Shown here one piece after another: positions 7,806 through 19,600 of a DNA stretch of 64,000 bases. Positions within the stretch are counted from its first letter, which is position 1. Each line of letters begins with the position of its first letter. The notes beneath the pieces are model-generated. The model ran no database searches. It had not been told where the DNA came from and saw only the letters and a program-made list of their open reading frames with translations. Source of the DNA: Sclerotinia nivalis. Its lineage: Eukaryota > Ascomycota > Leotiomycetes > Helotiales > Sclerotiniaceae. The translations under genes and the position numbers were made by a program. The stretch is from the NCBI GenBank assembly GCA_029531795.1, contig JAPEIS010000003.1, positions 930,001 through 994,000 on the forward strand. Direction: 5' to 3'.

Positions 7806-10340
7806 ATGCATCCTGTTCAACGCCAATGGCTTTTGTTACTGCTCATTTCGGCTATAACATTCAATTTCATCATACAAGCAGAGGCAGCACAATCTACTCA
7901 AGGATTAGTTGAACTCTTGAAACGGAGACTACCTGCTCATGTGAATGACTTCGAGTTCAAAATACGAAGTAATCATACATTGGGGGCGATAAATGATGAA
8001 TATGCTGTATCTCAAACATGCACGGGAATGATTCTGGTTGAAGGGAATTCATTAAGTGCCCTTGCTACTGGGTACGTCTCTTGACAGACTTTTTGACCGC
8101 AATTTTCAGCTTACGAAGATAGGTTACGTAAATACTTCACAGACATTCTGCACGTGGATATCTGGTGGTACATTGGTTCGCAGCTTCATCTTGCTCCTAG
8201 AGAATTACCACCTTTAAATTCGACATTGAAAGGATCAAGTATTGTGCCATGGCGATATCATTTCAACACCGGTAAGCGACATTGTCTCCTCTCAAGCGCC
8301 TTTCATTAGCGATTGCATTTCACACAATGTTCTAGTTACTAAACAGATGCTAATGAACACTTCGTAGTTACATTCTCTTACACAGCCGCCTTTTGGACCT
8401 GGGATGATTGGGAACTCCAACTAGACTGGATGTCCCTTCACGGCATAAACCTCTCTCTTGCCTGGGTAGGGTACGAAAAAACATTACTTTCAACCCTCCT
8501 CACCCTCGGCCTCACCACTACTGAAATTCTTTCATTCTTCTCTGGTCCGGCCTTTCAAGCCTGGAATCGATTCGGTAATATCCAAGGATCTTGGGGCGGA
8601 ACCCTTCCACTCTCTTGGATCGAAGAACAACACCTTCTTCAAAAGAAAATTGTACAACGAATGGTAGAACTAGGTATTACACCTGTTTTACCCGCTTTCA
8701 CTGGTTTCGTGCCAAGCGCATTGAGAAGGGTAGCACCTTATGCAAATATCATTAACGGAAGTGATTGGGGCGACATTTTCCCAGTTGAATACTCAAATGA
8801 CACATTTCTCTACCCTACCGATCCTCTTTTCACCACTCTTCAACATACATTTCTAAGTTTTCAATCCGAATATTATGGGAATGTTACGCATATCTACACA
8901 CTAGATCAATACAACGAAAATAACCCCGCATCCGGAGATCTCTCATATCTGGGAAACGTATCACGTGGAACTTACGAATCTCTCCAATCCTTCGACCCAA
9001 ATGCCGTTTGGATGTTACAAGGTTGGCTTTTCTACTCCCTTTCTTCATTCTGGACGCAAGATAGAATTGAAGCGTATATCGGTGGTGTCCCCAAAAATGA
9101 GAGCATGTTAATCCTAGACCTCTTCTCCGAATCTTTTCCACAATGGGAAAGGACGCATCATTATTATGGTAAACCATGGATCTGGTGTCAATTACATGAT
9201 TATGGTGGTACTTTAGGTTTATACGGCCAGATTTACAATGTTACGAATTCGTCGATTGAAGCGTTTCGGGAATCAGAGAAGATGGTGGGAATTGGGAATA
9301 CAATGGAGGGGCAAGAGGGCAATGGGTTAATGTATGAACTGCTTTTGGATCAGGCTTGGAATAATGATCCTATTGATACTGAGGATTACTTTAAGTCTTG
9401 GGTGAAAAAAAGATATCACATTGAAGGGAAGAAGAAGCAGTTACCGGGAGAAATATACGAAGCTTGGGATATCCTCCGAACAACAGCCTATAACAACACG
9501 AACTTAACTCTCTCCGACAGTGTACCGAAATCCTTGCACGAAATGCAACCTAATATCACGGAAAATCATGGAAGATTGGGACAATCTTCAACTATCGATC
9601 TTTATAATCCAGATGACCTATTCAGAGCCTGGAAATTGCTTTATAATGCATCAGCATTGGTCCAGGAATTATGGGAAGATGAGGGATGGAAATTCGATAT
9701 GGTGGATGTTACGAGACAGGTCCTTGCGGAAAGGTTTAAGCTGGCGTATGTGGAATTGATAGAGAAATATAGGGAGGGTGCTGATATCTCGGGTGATGGT
9801 GATGTTTTACTTGGGATATTGAAGAGTTTGGATGATGTGCTATCTGCGTCGCCTCATTTCAGATTAGATACTTGGGTAAATGCCGCGATTTCTTCTGTAC
9901 CACTCTCTGCCTCTAGAAATTCCTCATTACCCTCACTCAATAATTCCTCGTTACCCTCCAATTCCTCTCCATCGATATTAACATCAAACCTCACACAAAC
10001 CCAAAAATTCTTCGCCTACAACGCGATCAACCAGATTACGATCTGGGGACCCACAGGACAGATTGATGATTATGCATCTAAGAGTTGGGGAGGCCTTGTA
10101 CGTGGGTATTATCTGCCGAGATGGCAGATGTTTTTGGACTATATTGGTGAAGTGCGGTTTGAAGAGTTTGACACGACGGAGCTGAAAGAGAGATTGGGTG
10201 CTTTTGAACTAGGGTGGCAGTCGAGTGGCGGTGCAGCTGGTGTCGAAGGGGAGGATGGTCGAGGGAACTTGAAAGGGTTGGTTGGGAAGTTGGTTGAAAA
10301 ATTGGAGCTGCGAGAAGTTCGGGAAGTTCGGGAAGTGTGA
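7806..10340 (+). CDS. Alpha-N-acetylglucosaminidase (GH89, NAGLU-like), secreted
   Basis: Three exons, 7806-8071, 8123-8271 and 8368-10340, give 795 aa; the introns are 51 and 96 bp and phases agree. Residues 1-28 form a signal peptide (LLLLLISAI...AEA). The conserved GH89 blocks are present: VDIWWYIGSQLHL, VTFSYTAAFWTWDDWELQLDWM, AWNRFGNIQGSWGG, WMLQGWLF, and a D..LFSE motif. Glu near residue 322 (QYNEN) and Glu near 452 (TMEGQ) align with the proposed catalytic pair of human NAGLU (E316/E446), with the same spacing of 130 residues. Known GH89 enzymes remove terminal alpha-linked GlcNAc; the fungal substrate is unknown. Ser/Asn-rich and N-glycosylation sites occur near 660-690, and the C-terminus ends in a short REV repeat. 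Confidence 0.9.
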
Positions 10341-11198
10341 GTGAGGCGTTTCCCGGAACAAAGCTATATGCTACAAGATATTGGTTCAGGTGTTTTGATA
10401 TGACTTTCGGAACTATTGGTCCTGGCAGACGCCCGTACATTGCATGATGTAAGACATCTTACATATTGGGACTTTCCAGAGCACTCTTTCCTTGAATTGT
10501 GGATGCTAGGCTTATCTAGCCCAGGTACGTTCTTTACGGCGACGTCTCCATTCTCGCAAATGTAGTAATTATCTCTACTGTATATATGCTGAATTGCAAA
10601 GAGTAAAAGACAAAGAGCTGTAGCGTGATAGGAAAGTGAAATTCACTATATCTGCCCACTATTTCAATGCTGCCTCGGCATTTGATTTCCGTTTTGATTT
10701 TTCTTCGAGACTTTATTCACTAAAGCGCGTCATTATTTTAGCGTGCTATAGGGCTTGCAGCAGCTGCACATCCCCGCACCATCCTACCCCACAACCTTCC
10801 ACATCTTTAATTATCAACACCCCAACCTCAAGACCGACTTCAACATCGTGAAAGGAAATCATTTCACCGTGTGTATGTTTCCTCATAATTATTGGGACAT
10901 ATCTTATCATAGTATCACCGACTTGAATTGTGCACATTATCTTACAGTTTACCATCTGAACAACCTTAAGCCGCCGCAGCAAATACCAGCAGCAGCACTA
11001 GCGCAAAGGAACGAACCTGCCAAGTAATCTTGACCTTATTTGCAAACCAAAAATTTGTGGATCCATTGGCATATTTGGCCCCGATTAAGTACGTCTGATA
11101 CGCCTTCTCACTGTATGATAATACTTCTTTCAATCTTGGACCTGAGCAGAAGAGCTTACATATGATTACAGCAGCACACCAAAGCTCAGATCGAAGAC
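10341..11198. other. Intergenic region between GH89 and F-box genes
   Basis: No supported gene. Short overlapping frames on both strands at 10636-11226 have no recognisable domain. It likely holds the GH89 3' end and the F-box promoter. Confidence 0.5.
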
Positions 11199-12893
11199 AT
11201 GACGGACGATAGGCATCGACCAACATTTTCGAACATCACCCTTCATCATCGTGCCATATATAACGCCATGAGGAATAAGAAGACACCTCAATCAGGCTTG
11301 CTTGTATCCTATGATGTTATTAAACCCCAGATTCTCCACACAAAACCCTCAGAAAACCTAAAGGAGGTGGACTTGCCACAAGAAGTCCTCCGCATCATTT
11401 GCTCCTACGTCGACGCGGACGATCTACCCAACCTCAGACTTGTCTCGATCGGCTTCAGCCATGCTGCAGCAGTTCGCATGTACAGAACCATGGAATTTAG
11501 TTTTACGGCATCATCATTTAAACGTATCTTGAATGTCGCACACAGTACCAAACTTCAACACCATGTTTTCAAGCTCAGATATAACGCTAAATGGATGAGC
11601 ACTTGGCCAATAAGTTGGGCGCCAGAATGTCTTGAATACCACTTCTCTCATCAATCTGAATTAAAGGAAGCTTTGACAAAACTGCTGAACCTCAACACTA
11701 TCGAATTTCGCCCTCTCTGCCAAGATCCACATGATATATTGAAGAATCGCCTCGTCACGAATCGAAGAATATTTGATCCGTTTTGGAAGTTTTTGACATC
11801 GTCACTTCGTCACGTATCGGGTTTAAGATCGATCATAGCAGCTAGTACGTTCCCACACGAAGGCGAAAGTCTCGAAGAGCTCTCTACCGAGGAGATGGAA
11901 GCACTTGGGCGTTTACAAAATTTGACTCTTAGGGTTGATACTCACTTCGGCCGCCGACTCCCCACTTTCCTATGGTGCATGCCGAATCTCAGGTCACTTG
12001 AACTAAATGATCTGGTTGATTTGGGTGAGAGAGATTTCTCTGAATTGGTCAATCCAAGTACGAAATTTCATTCACTGGTCTCTCTCAAACTTGACGGATT
12101 CAACTTAAATGAGTGCTATTTCAAACATTTTCTACTCGGAAACGCGCACTCTTTACGCTCGCTCTCACTCCGAAACATGAAACTTGAAATCACGGAGAAA
12201 GAATTTGATACTGAGGACTATTATAAATGCAATCAATGGATCCGAATGTTCTATTTCTTTGGCCAATCAATGCGTTTAGAGAACATTGAATTGCATGGAC
12301 AGCTCCGCACGTCACTATCGGGAACTTGGTTTGCACAAGATTTCGTGGAGGGGGATGAATTATACGTACCGTCCAGTTTGATGTTAAAGCTTAAGGATTT
12401 CATTACACATACTGAAGGTTCATCATTTCCTTTACCACATCCAGATGAAGACCTTAGAAACATCGACTTGAGAGAATATGGGGTCACTCGTGGCTTCTTT
12501 TGGAATAATGTTCTGATGAAGAATGGAAGCATTAGGTTATTACGGAAAAAACCACACAAACCATCTGTGTTCAACGGTTACTTGAACTGGGAGCAACCGG
12601 GATTCGAAGACTTGGCCGTTGAGGACCTCAATGGCGTTGAACTAGATGCCTCTCCATCTTATCCAGAGGAACATGCATCGAATCTAGAGAATGAGGTCAT
12701 GTCGGAAGCACAAAACATTGCAGTTCAAGCAAGCGCGTTTGAGCGGGCTAAGGCTTACTTTCTAGCCAACAAAGATTCATGGACCGAGGAGGAAAGGGAT
12801 ACAATGGCTGCCTTGGTGGATGTAGATCCTATCAGCCTTGAAATGGAAGATTCAGCTCCTTTCAATTCACCGACGTATTTTAACCTATATTAA
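11199..12893 (+). CDS. F-box domain protein, 564 aa
   Basis: Single exon. An F-box lies at about residues 58-100 (LPQEVLRIICSYVDADDLPNLRLVS...A), with the usual leading Leu-Pro and hydrophobic spacing. The remainder has leucine-rich segments (MPNLRSLELNDL, FHSLVSLKLDGF, HSLRSLSLRNM at about 265-330) that resemble irregular leucine-rich repeats used for substrate recognition. The C-terminal 100 residues are acidic and probably disordered. F-box proteins of this kind act as SCF ubiquitin-ligase receptors. The substrate cannot be inferred. Confidence 0.85.
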   Translation: MTDDRHRPTFSNITLHHRAIYNAMRNKKTPQSGLLVSYDVIKPQILHTKPSENLKEVDLPQEVLRIICSYVDADDLPNLRLVSIGFSHAAAVRMYRTMEFSFTASSFKRILNVAHSTKLQHHVFKLRYNAKWMSTWPISWAPECLEYHFSHQSELKEALTKLLNLNTIEFRPLCQDPHDILKNRLVTNRRIFDPFWKFLTSSLRHVSGLRSIIAASTFPHEGESLEELSTEEMEALGRLQNLTLRVDTHFGRRLPTFLWCMPNLRSLELNDLVDLGERDFSELVNPSTKFHSLVSLKLDGFNLNECYFKHFLLGNAHSLRSLSLRNMKLEITEKEFDTEDYYKCNQWIRMFYFFGQSMRLENIELHGQLRTSLSGTWFAQDFVEGDELYVPSSLMLKLKDFITHTEGSSFPLPHPDEDLRNIDLREYGVTRGFFWNNVLMKNGSIRLLRKKPHKPSVFNGYLNWEQPGFEDLAVEDLNGVELDASPSYPEEHASNLENEVMSEAQNIAVQASAFERAKAYFLANKDSWTEEERDTMAALVDVDPISLEMEDSAPFNSPTYFNLY

Positions 12894-14485
12894 TACTAGG
12901 TTTGTATACAGTTCTTCTGTGTGGGAAGAGGGCAGCTATCTTTGGGGCTATTTTGGGGGTTATTAGGACAACAACTTTTATCATTCTATAATACCTGGCC
13001 TCTCTTTTGTTATTTCTTGATTACTTTTCATTTTTGTAGTTATTAATTCACCTTTAATGTCTAGGATATATTTTAATAGGAAAGAGGAAAGATTTATTTA
13101 GTTGGAGTTGGACTTTATGATGGTGGATTGGGAAATTATGGCTATGGATATCTTCTTTGCTTCTCCTCTAGATACGAGGATTAAGCTAGGATACTGCGTA
13201 GGGGTGAGCAGTATGGTTGTGGACTTCATTTTGAGGATTCTCTGGGTATGAAGGATGAGCTAAGATGATGAGAACCTGACAACATGGCTGTGGATATCTT
13301 CAGTAAATTCTTTGCTACAGCACCCCTCCACTTATATTAATCGATACTCAATTTGACACTAAAACAACCAAAATACATAATTTTCATTTAAAGATTTTGA
13401 TACAATAGAAAACTTAATAATTAAATCATTTTATTATTGAGAAAAGTTTTAATAATTTATTTGAAATCAATGAATTGTTGGTGTAGCAACCCCACTCAAC
13501 TCAGCAAAATAGCTGTGGTTTAGTTGTAGATAAGATTACTCTAGGTCCGAAGAATAAGATGATATTAAACTTCTAAAGTTGCAGAATACCAAAGTTGCAG
13601 AAGTGATAAAAATATGAATATGAATATGATGTTTCAATAATTAATTAATTGATCGCTTCGAATTCATAATCTCTCTCTTTTTTCGTTTCGGTGTTTATTA
13701 TATATTGTGAAGTTGAAGTGTCCAAACTCACTGCTAGCTTAGAGGATATATTATAACTACTTCCGGATCAATTGGACTATGAGATGTGAGACCTACGAGA
13801 TGTGAGACCTGCCAGTCGGTTTGAGATAATCCTGCTTTGGCTTTGGGGACCAAGTGGGATGATGTGCGGAGGGAAATAGAAGTAGCTGGGTGGGTGGATT
13901 ATTGGGGAGATAGATAGTCATATGAGTATTTTGTATCGTCTAACGCGTTAACCTCATCTCAGCTGAGAGGGAAATTTAAAGAGGCGGTGGAGGGCAGGAA
14001 GATAGCGATAGGTATGAATAGATATTATGATAATAATATCAACTTATTAAATAAAGTTATAAGGTTATATTAAGTCTCAATACAACCTACCTACCTACCC
14101 ACCTACCTACCTACCCACCTACCTATAATAAATAAATCCAAAACATAATATCAATCACAGAAATTCCATCTCCAAGGTAAGGTATATTGGTATATAATCA
14201 AATAAACAGATAGATGTTGTTGATGTTGAAAATTTCCATATTCAGATTCGACGCTAGATTAGACTACATCGCTAGACTAACTAGTGATACACTAGTAGGT
14301 CACTAGCTTCCTCGCTTAAAATTGATTCTCCTCCCGGTTTGAATTTTGATTTGACCACGTCGAACATTCGATACCCCGATACCCGATACCCGAAACCGAG
14401 AACCGTACCCTGTTTGCATTTGCATGTCTGCAAATCTACAAATGTCAATGTCAATTTTCATCTCCATCTCAAAAGGCCTCAGGAT
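12894..14485. other. Intergenic region with low-complexity and repeat fragments
   Basis: No gene. It contains an AT-rich block (about 13320-13490) loosely bounded by TTGCTACA-type inverted ends, a tandem 16-mer GAGATGTGAGACCT at about 13779-13810, a (CCTA)n microsatellite at 14086-14124, and partially repeated phrases such as GTGGATATCTTC near 13145 and 13290. These look like fragments of degraded repeats. Confidence 0.45.
14086..14124 (+). repeat. (CCTA)n microsatellite
   Basis: About nine imperfect CCTA units, with CCCA interruptions, lie downstream of the bZIP gene. Confidence 0.85.
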
Positions 14486-16644
14486 TCAGGAAACTATAAT
14501 GACAGGTGAATCGTCGGTTGTTGAAGGATTAGAAGAATTAGATTGGTCCGTCTGCGTGTCCATAGTCGCACCTGCAATTTTCTTATATCCGAGGGCGCCG
14601 AGGGGTGAGGAGGAGGGGTTTGATGATGATGAAATGGAAAGTGCTTCTTCGTAGTTCTGATTTGCATCCGTGTTTGGATTGACATTGCAAATGATGGGAA
14701 GATTAATAGTTTTCCTTTCCGCATTCTCCGGCGCAAAATCCATGCATTGATCGTTTGATGTGCCTGTGGGATGTATATCTGATGCGCATCCTAGATGAGA
14801 GGAAGGAGACCAGCAATTTGAATTAGTATTTGAGGTTTGGGAAGGGGAGGCGGAATTGTTCGATAGGGAATTGGAATGCGAATGATTGGTAGAAGTAGAG
14901 CAGATAGATCCATAACCGCTATCGAGACTTTCATGACGTGATCGTGGGGCGATTTTGATGGAACTACCTCTTCTTTGTAAATTTCGTGGGCTTGGTTTGT
15001 TTAGTGACATGGGAGAAGATTGGGAGATTGGCGAGTTTGTTTCGGAGGTTGACATGGTTAGGGAGGTCGGGATGGAGGGTTCTTCTTGATGGGTTTGGAA
15101 TGGTGATGTGGGTGAGAAGGTTAGGGGAGATGTCATGGATTGAGTCGCTTGAGCTGCGAAGTTTGGAGATTGGAAAGATGCTTCGCTGTGGTTGGAATTT
15201 GTAAGAGCTGTGGTAGAAACTGATGCAGAGGGTTCTTGGAAGGAGGATACAAAATGGTGCCAGTTTATGTTTTCGAGCTGCTGTCCTGAATGTTGCCTTG
15301 GATTTTCAGGCAATTGTATTTGCTGTGTCAAAGGTGAGTGTTCACAAAAACGACATGGATCCGTCTCATCACAATCAGTCAAACCCGAAGAATTATAGTA
15401 AGGACTCCCCGTCGCAGACACACTCGCCGCATCAGTATTTCCCCGTCCCATCACCACCTCATTCGCCAGCGCACAATCCTCCGCCTTCAAACCCGACGCA
15501 TCCGCACCCTGCAAGAACGGCGATCCCTGACCTCCTCCATCCATTCCTACATCCCCCAAAACCCCCTTCCCCAACCTCGCACTCCTACACTTCTCCACCA
15601 ATTTCCACGCCTCAACCCCCATATCCCCACTCTCCAACATTCCCCTACAAGCCTCCTCCCTCCTCTCCCAATTCGCCACAAACCGCCTAATAACTCCATC
15701 ACCGCATCCTTCGACCACCATGCCCTTACAAACCGCAATTAAATACAATAATTCCCTCCGACTATCCTCCAACTGTTTCTTCGTAGCACGTAGTTCCGCA
15801 ACATAATGATCGTATTTCGCTTGATCAGCAGCCATCTCTGCTTTTTTCTTAAGACGACATTTTCGCGCCGCGCGTCGGTTTTTCTCGAGATATTTGTCTC
15901 GTACCATGACGGTTTCCGCCGGGGTGAGGATTTTTTTGGCGCGCGGACGACGTTTCTTTTTGGGGCGGAGAGGCGCGATGGTGGTGGGGAGGGGAGAAGA
16001 TTTTTCTTCTAAATGGGGAGAGGATTTGGCTTTTTCTTGTTCGGGGGACTGCTTTGGTTTCATTTTCATGGCTGGTGAATGGGCGGGTTGTTCCATAGTG
16101 AATGGAGTATCTTTTGATGGTACTTTGGGACCATTGTTGAGTTGGAGAGCAGACGGATGGGAAGTATCGATCGGAATTGAATTCTCGGGAACATTTGTGA
16201 TCAAATTGTTCTGATTCGAATTCGGCATCGTCGGAACATCGGTACTGGCACCTGCCCTAAAATCCTTCATCGCAATGCTCGAGCTTCCACCTAGTTTGTT
16301 TTGCTGTTTCTCATTTGCGAGAATATCTGGAATCTGTATGACATCGTCGAAGATGCTCAAGAAAGAATCATCCGTGAGATTGAGATCCACACCAAAAGCC
16401 TACAGAAGTTCAAAACCTAGGGACTTGCGGGCTTGAATATCCACATTTGTGGGATTGAAGCTATTTTGGGGTTTCTTACCTGATCACCCCAATGCGGATG
16501 TCCTTTCTCTATTCCCGGAGTGAGAAAGAAATTTGGAGATATATTGTTGCTTGTGCATTGCATCAGTTTGAGCGCGTCTTCGGTGAGAAACTCATCAAAT
16601 CTGGGTTGGCCCGGATGGCGGTCGTTGAATTTTATTTGATCCAT
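14486..16644 (-). CDS. bZIP transcription factor, 692 aa
   Basis: Two exons on the minus strand, 16644-16480 and 16399-14486, joined across an 80-bp intron in phase 0 (HWGDQ then AFGVDLNL). A basic region lies at about residues 222-245 (KYLEKNRRAARKCRLKKKAE), with the N-x7-R type spacing of CREB/ATF bZIPs, preceded by a KKKRRPRAKK nuclear signal. The adjoining heptads (Y..YVAELRATKKQLEDSRRELL) form a short zipper. The flanks are long, Ser/Pro/Asn-rich and disordered, as in activation regions. It differs from Atf1-type basic regions, so no symbol is given. The upstream side faces a 5 kb gene-free region that may hold extended control sequence. Confidence 0.85.
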
Positions 16645-19600
16645 TCCTGTGGATGCAGATACCGTACTGCGATTAAAAGCACTTAGTACTTACTCGAATT
16701 TAATTAATTGCGAGAGGAACTAAACTTTTGAATTAAGTTAGGTTGAATGAGAATCAGGTACGTAGTAAGGTGTGGTGAGATTGAACTGCCCCATGAAAAG
16801 GTACCATACCTGTTAAACTGACATGGTAAGAGGGGGGTTTCGCAATTTGTTTGCTTTGTTTGCAGAAAAGTATTCCGTTAATAGACTCGGATGGTAAAAC
16901 AAATTAGGTAATAATTGATATTATATCAACCAAAAAAACTTCTTCGTTGCCTGTGTCTTGATATTTGTGTGAATAAGGAATAGAACAGAAGTGAGTACGC
17001 AGCAAAGTAAAGTAAAGGAAGGGCAACCAACACAGCAAAGCGTTTATATACAATCTTTCCTCCATAAAGCAATCAAACAAGCCGTTATGACATCACGCCA
17101 CTGCATCTAGACAGCCCACAATTCCTTTGGACTTCGCCGGTTGTGAAACCAAGCTTTCGCTATATATCCCCGCATTTTTGCAAATAGAAATAAGCGATTG
17201 GAGAAAACGTTTGATTGTTGGCGCAAATATCAAGTTCTTTTATGCACGCCAATGATGCATTCGTATTTCGATGCAGTAGGGTCCGGTGGCGATAACCAAT
17301 CATTGGCTTCTTTTCCCCCTTACCTTGCCTTCAGTGCTGAAACGGAACAAAAGCACCGAAAGCACATGTAAAATTTCACAAGGAGCTGCTACCAAAATGT
17401 CTAGCATATTTTTATAGACAAGGAAAGTGTTCCCTTCTTATCTTTGTAACAACAAGCAATTGTTGAAGTTTTCGAGTTACACTTGCGAAGCGAGCTTCAA
17501 AAAGTCTAGCATGCAAGCCGGACAACGAAATTAAGTCTGATCTCTCGATGCACTCAAATTTGTAGAGAAATGACACAAAGGGCTCAGATAATATTCTCCA
17601 TGTTACTTATCCCCCTCTTGAATATTGAATTATGTTTTCGATATATTTGCTATTCTATTTGCTCTACTTTTCTATGAATCTCATACAGCTTTCTTGCCTA
17701 GCGTCCGAAACTTTGAATCCATCGCGCAATTCAATGTCAAATTCAATTGTCAAATTCGTCATACTGAGTAACGATGCGAGAAAAAAAACTTGATTGTAAA
17801 TACAATAGCAAGAGCACCTTCTGCCGAAAAATTCCATGGTGGCGAATATGAAACTAGAACTTGAATGTAGCAGGAAAACCCAACTTAAGATAAGAGGCAA
17901 ATTCTACCATCCCAGAATCTGCAGCTTCAAATCTCGACCATTCAAAAAATTCCCTTTATCAAAAGAAAGTTGCATTCGGCAAATGCCACACCGAGGCATA
18001 AGCAGAACAACAACGAGAAAAATACTTGTGGCCCAGAAGCCTCTCCTTTGTTCTAAATTTAGCCGACAAATGACCACTCACAGAACAAAAAGATAGAATT
18101 CCCATGACATGGCAATCAATTTCAGCATTCAAATTGGCCCGAAATCTACAAAATGCCATGCCATCCCTACCTATCTCATTCTGATCCCATGTATCCTTTC
18201 TTGTGCCCCTCCTTACCAACAATTTGACATACCAATGTAACTGTGCCATTCAAGGGTTCTTAGCCCTGTACTCTTTAGGAAGTTTGATATCTCCTCTTAC
18301 CCCCTCTTTCCAAGATTCAAATTACATGCCGCCGAAAATTGGCGAAATGCAAAAGATCCTTGTTCTTTGGGACCTCCGTATTCCTGGAACCAATTAAAAT
18401 TCATCTGCCCCTTCGAAATTAAGGCGGCGAGACAAATTTGGACGTCTAGAACAATCAACCGATGATTTTGCAAGCGAAAATTATCGGAGGCATCTCTGCG
18501 CGATCTTTTATTGATCAATTGGCAATTATGTAGGTTGGGTGGGAGGTCATGTTTCCGCGTAATTCAACGCCGGTTATTTCCTTTTTCGTACTCCAACCAG
18601 GAAATTTGATGCGAGTCAGGTTTGTGATTCTTTCTACTCGGAAGGTGTAATAGAATTCTTTGAATACATTCTATAATGTCATTTATCACCACACAAGTTG
18701 AGGTTCGCGTTTACGCTCACTATTAGACCTGAGATTACTTTTGAAAAAAGTACTGTATCACCGTATATTCGTATCTCGAGGGATATAATTCTCTCTCATT
18801 ATGGTCCACCCACGATGTGTAATTGGTCAATGAATTAGGAAGGTATAAGCTCCCAAAGAAGGCTAGCCTAGTCGCTGGAAGCAGTATGTATGGTCAAGAC
18901 CTTTGGAGATGTCTCCGAGGAGGAGGAAAGCGGAAATAAGCAGTATGACATGCGAATCGCGGAAGAAATTTCAATATTGGCTAGTCCTGATTTCCATCAT
19001 CCATGCCGAGACACTATCATAAAACGAAAAATTTGATGACAGATTAGGAGAAATAGAACGGTAATGAAAAGAACGGGTGAGTATTGAATGCGTATGAATA
19101 TTGGAGCGGTCCACTGCTGCATATGCTACAGTACGGGTTGGTAATAAGTGACTGGATAAGGAGAAACTGAAGCATTCAAACGTAAAATCGTGGGGGTTAC
19201 ACTAAGATTAGTCAAAGAGTTCCCGTAGCTTTTGCATTCTCATTGATCCTTCGCCGCAATAAGAACATGAGAGTATACTATTGAGAATGCGACGCAAATA
19301 CAGATGACGCATGCGGTGGAGAAGACATTCCTGTCTCCTACATCTTAGTCTATCGCACACTTCATAGACAAAAACCGTGCTTCGCATCTTGCTTCACATC
19401 TTGTTTTACAGGCCAAGCTGGCATAGCTCTCTACCCATGCCTCATTGCCGCGCAGCCACCAGCTTTGATATGCAGGTTCAATACCAGTTCTCCCCACTTA
19501 TGTTCTATGACCAAAACATACATCTTTGTTCCTTATTCAGGCTAATGGTCATCGACTAACGATAAGTCGATAGGAAAGTCATGCAGTCCACTTTTGAGGG

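Noticed and set aside
9300..9345. Possible loss of a catalytic glutamate in the GH89 enzyme (GNGLMY where human has NEVVY)
   Set aside because: The proposed nucleophile aligns better with the Glu in TMEGQ. The 130-residue spacing to the first catalytic Glu equals that of human E316/E446, so both appear intact.
15223..15742. Pro/Ser-rich plus-strand frames inside the bZIP gene
   Set aside because: They are antisense shadows of the bZIP coding region.
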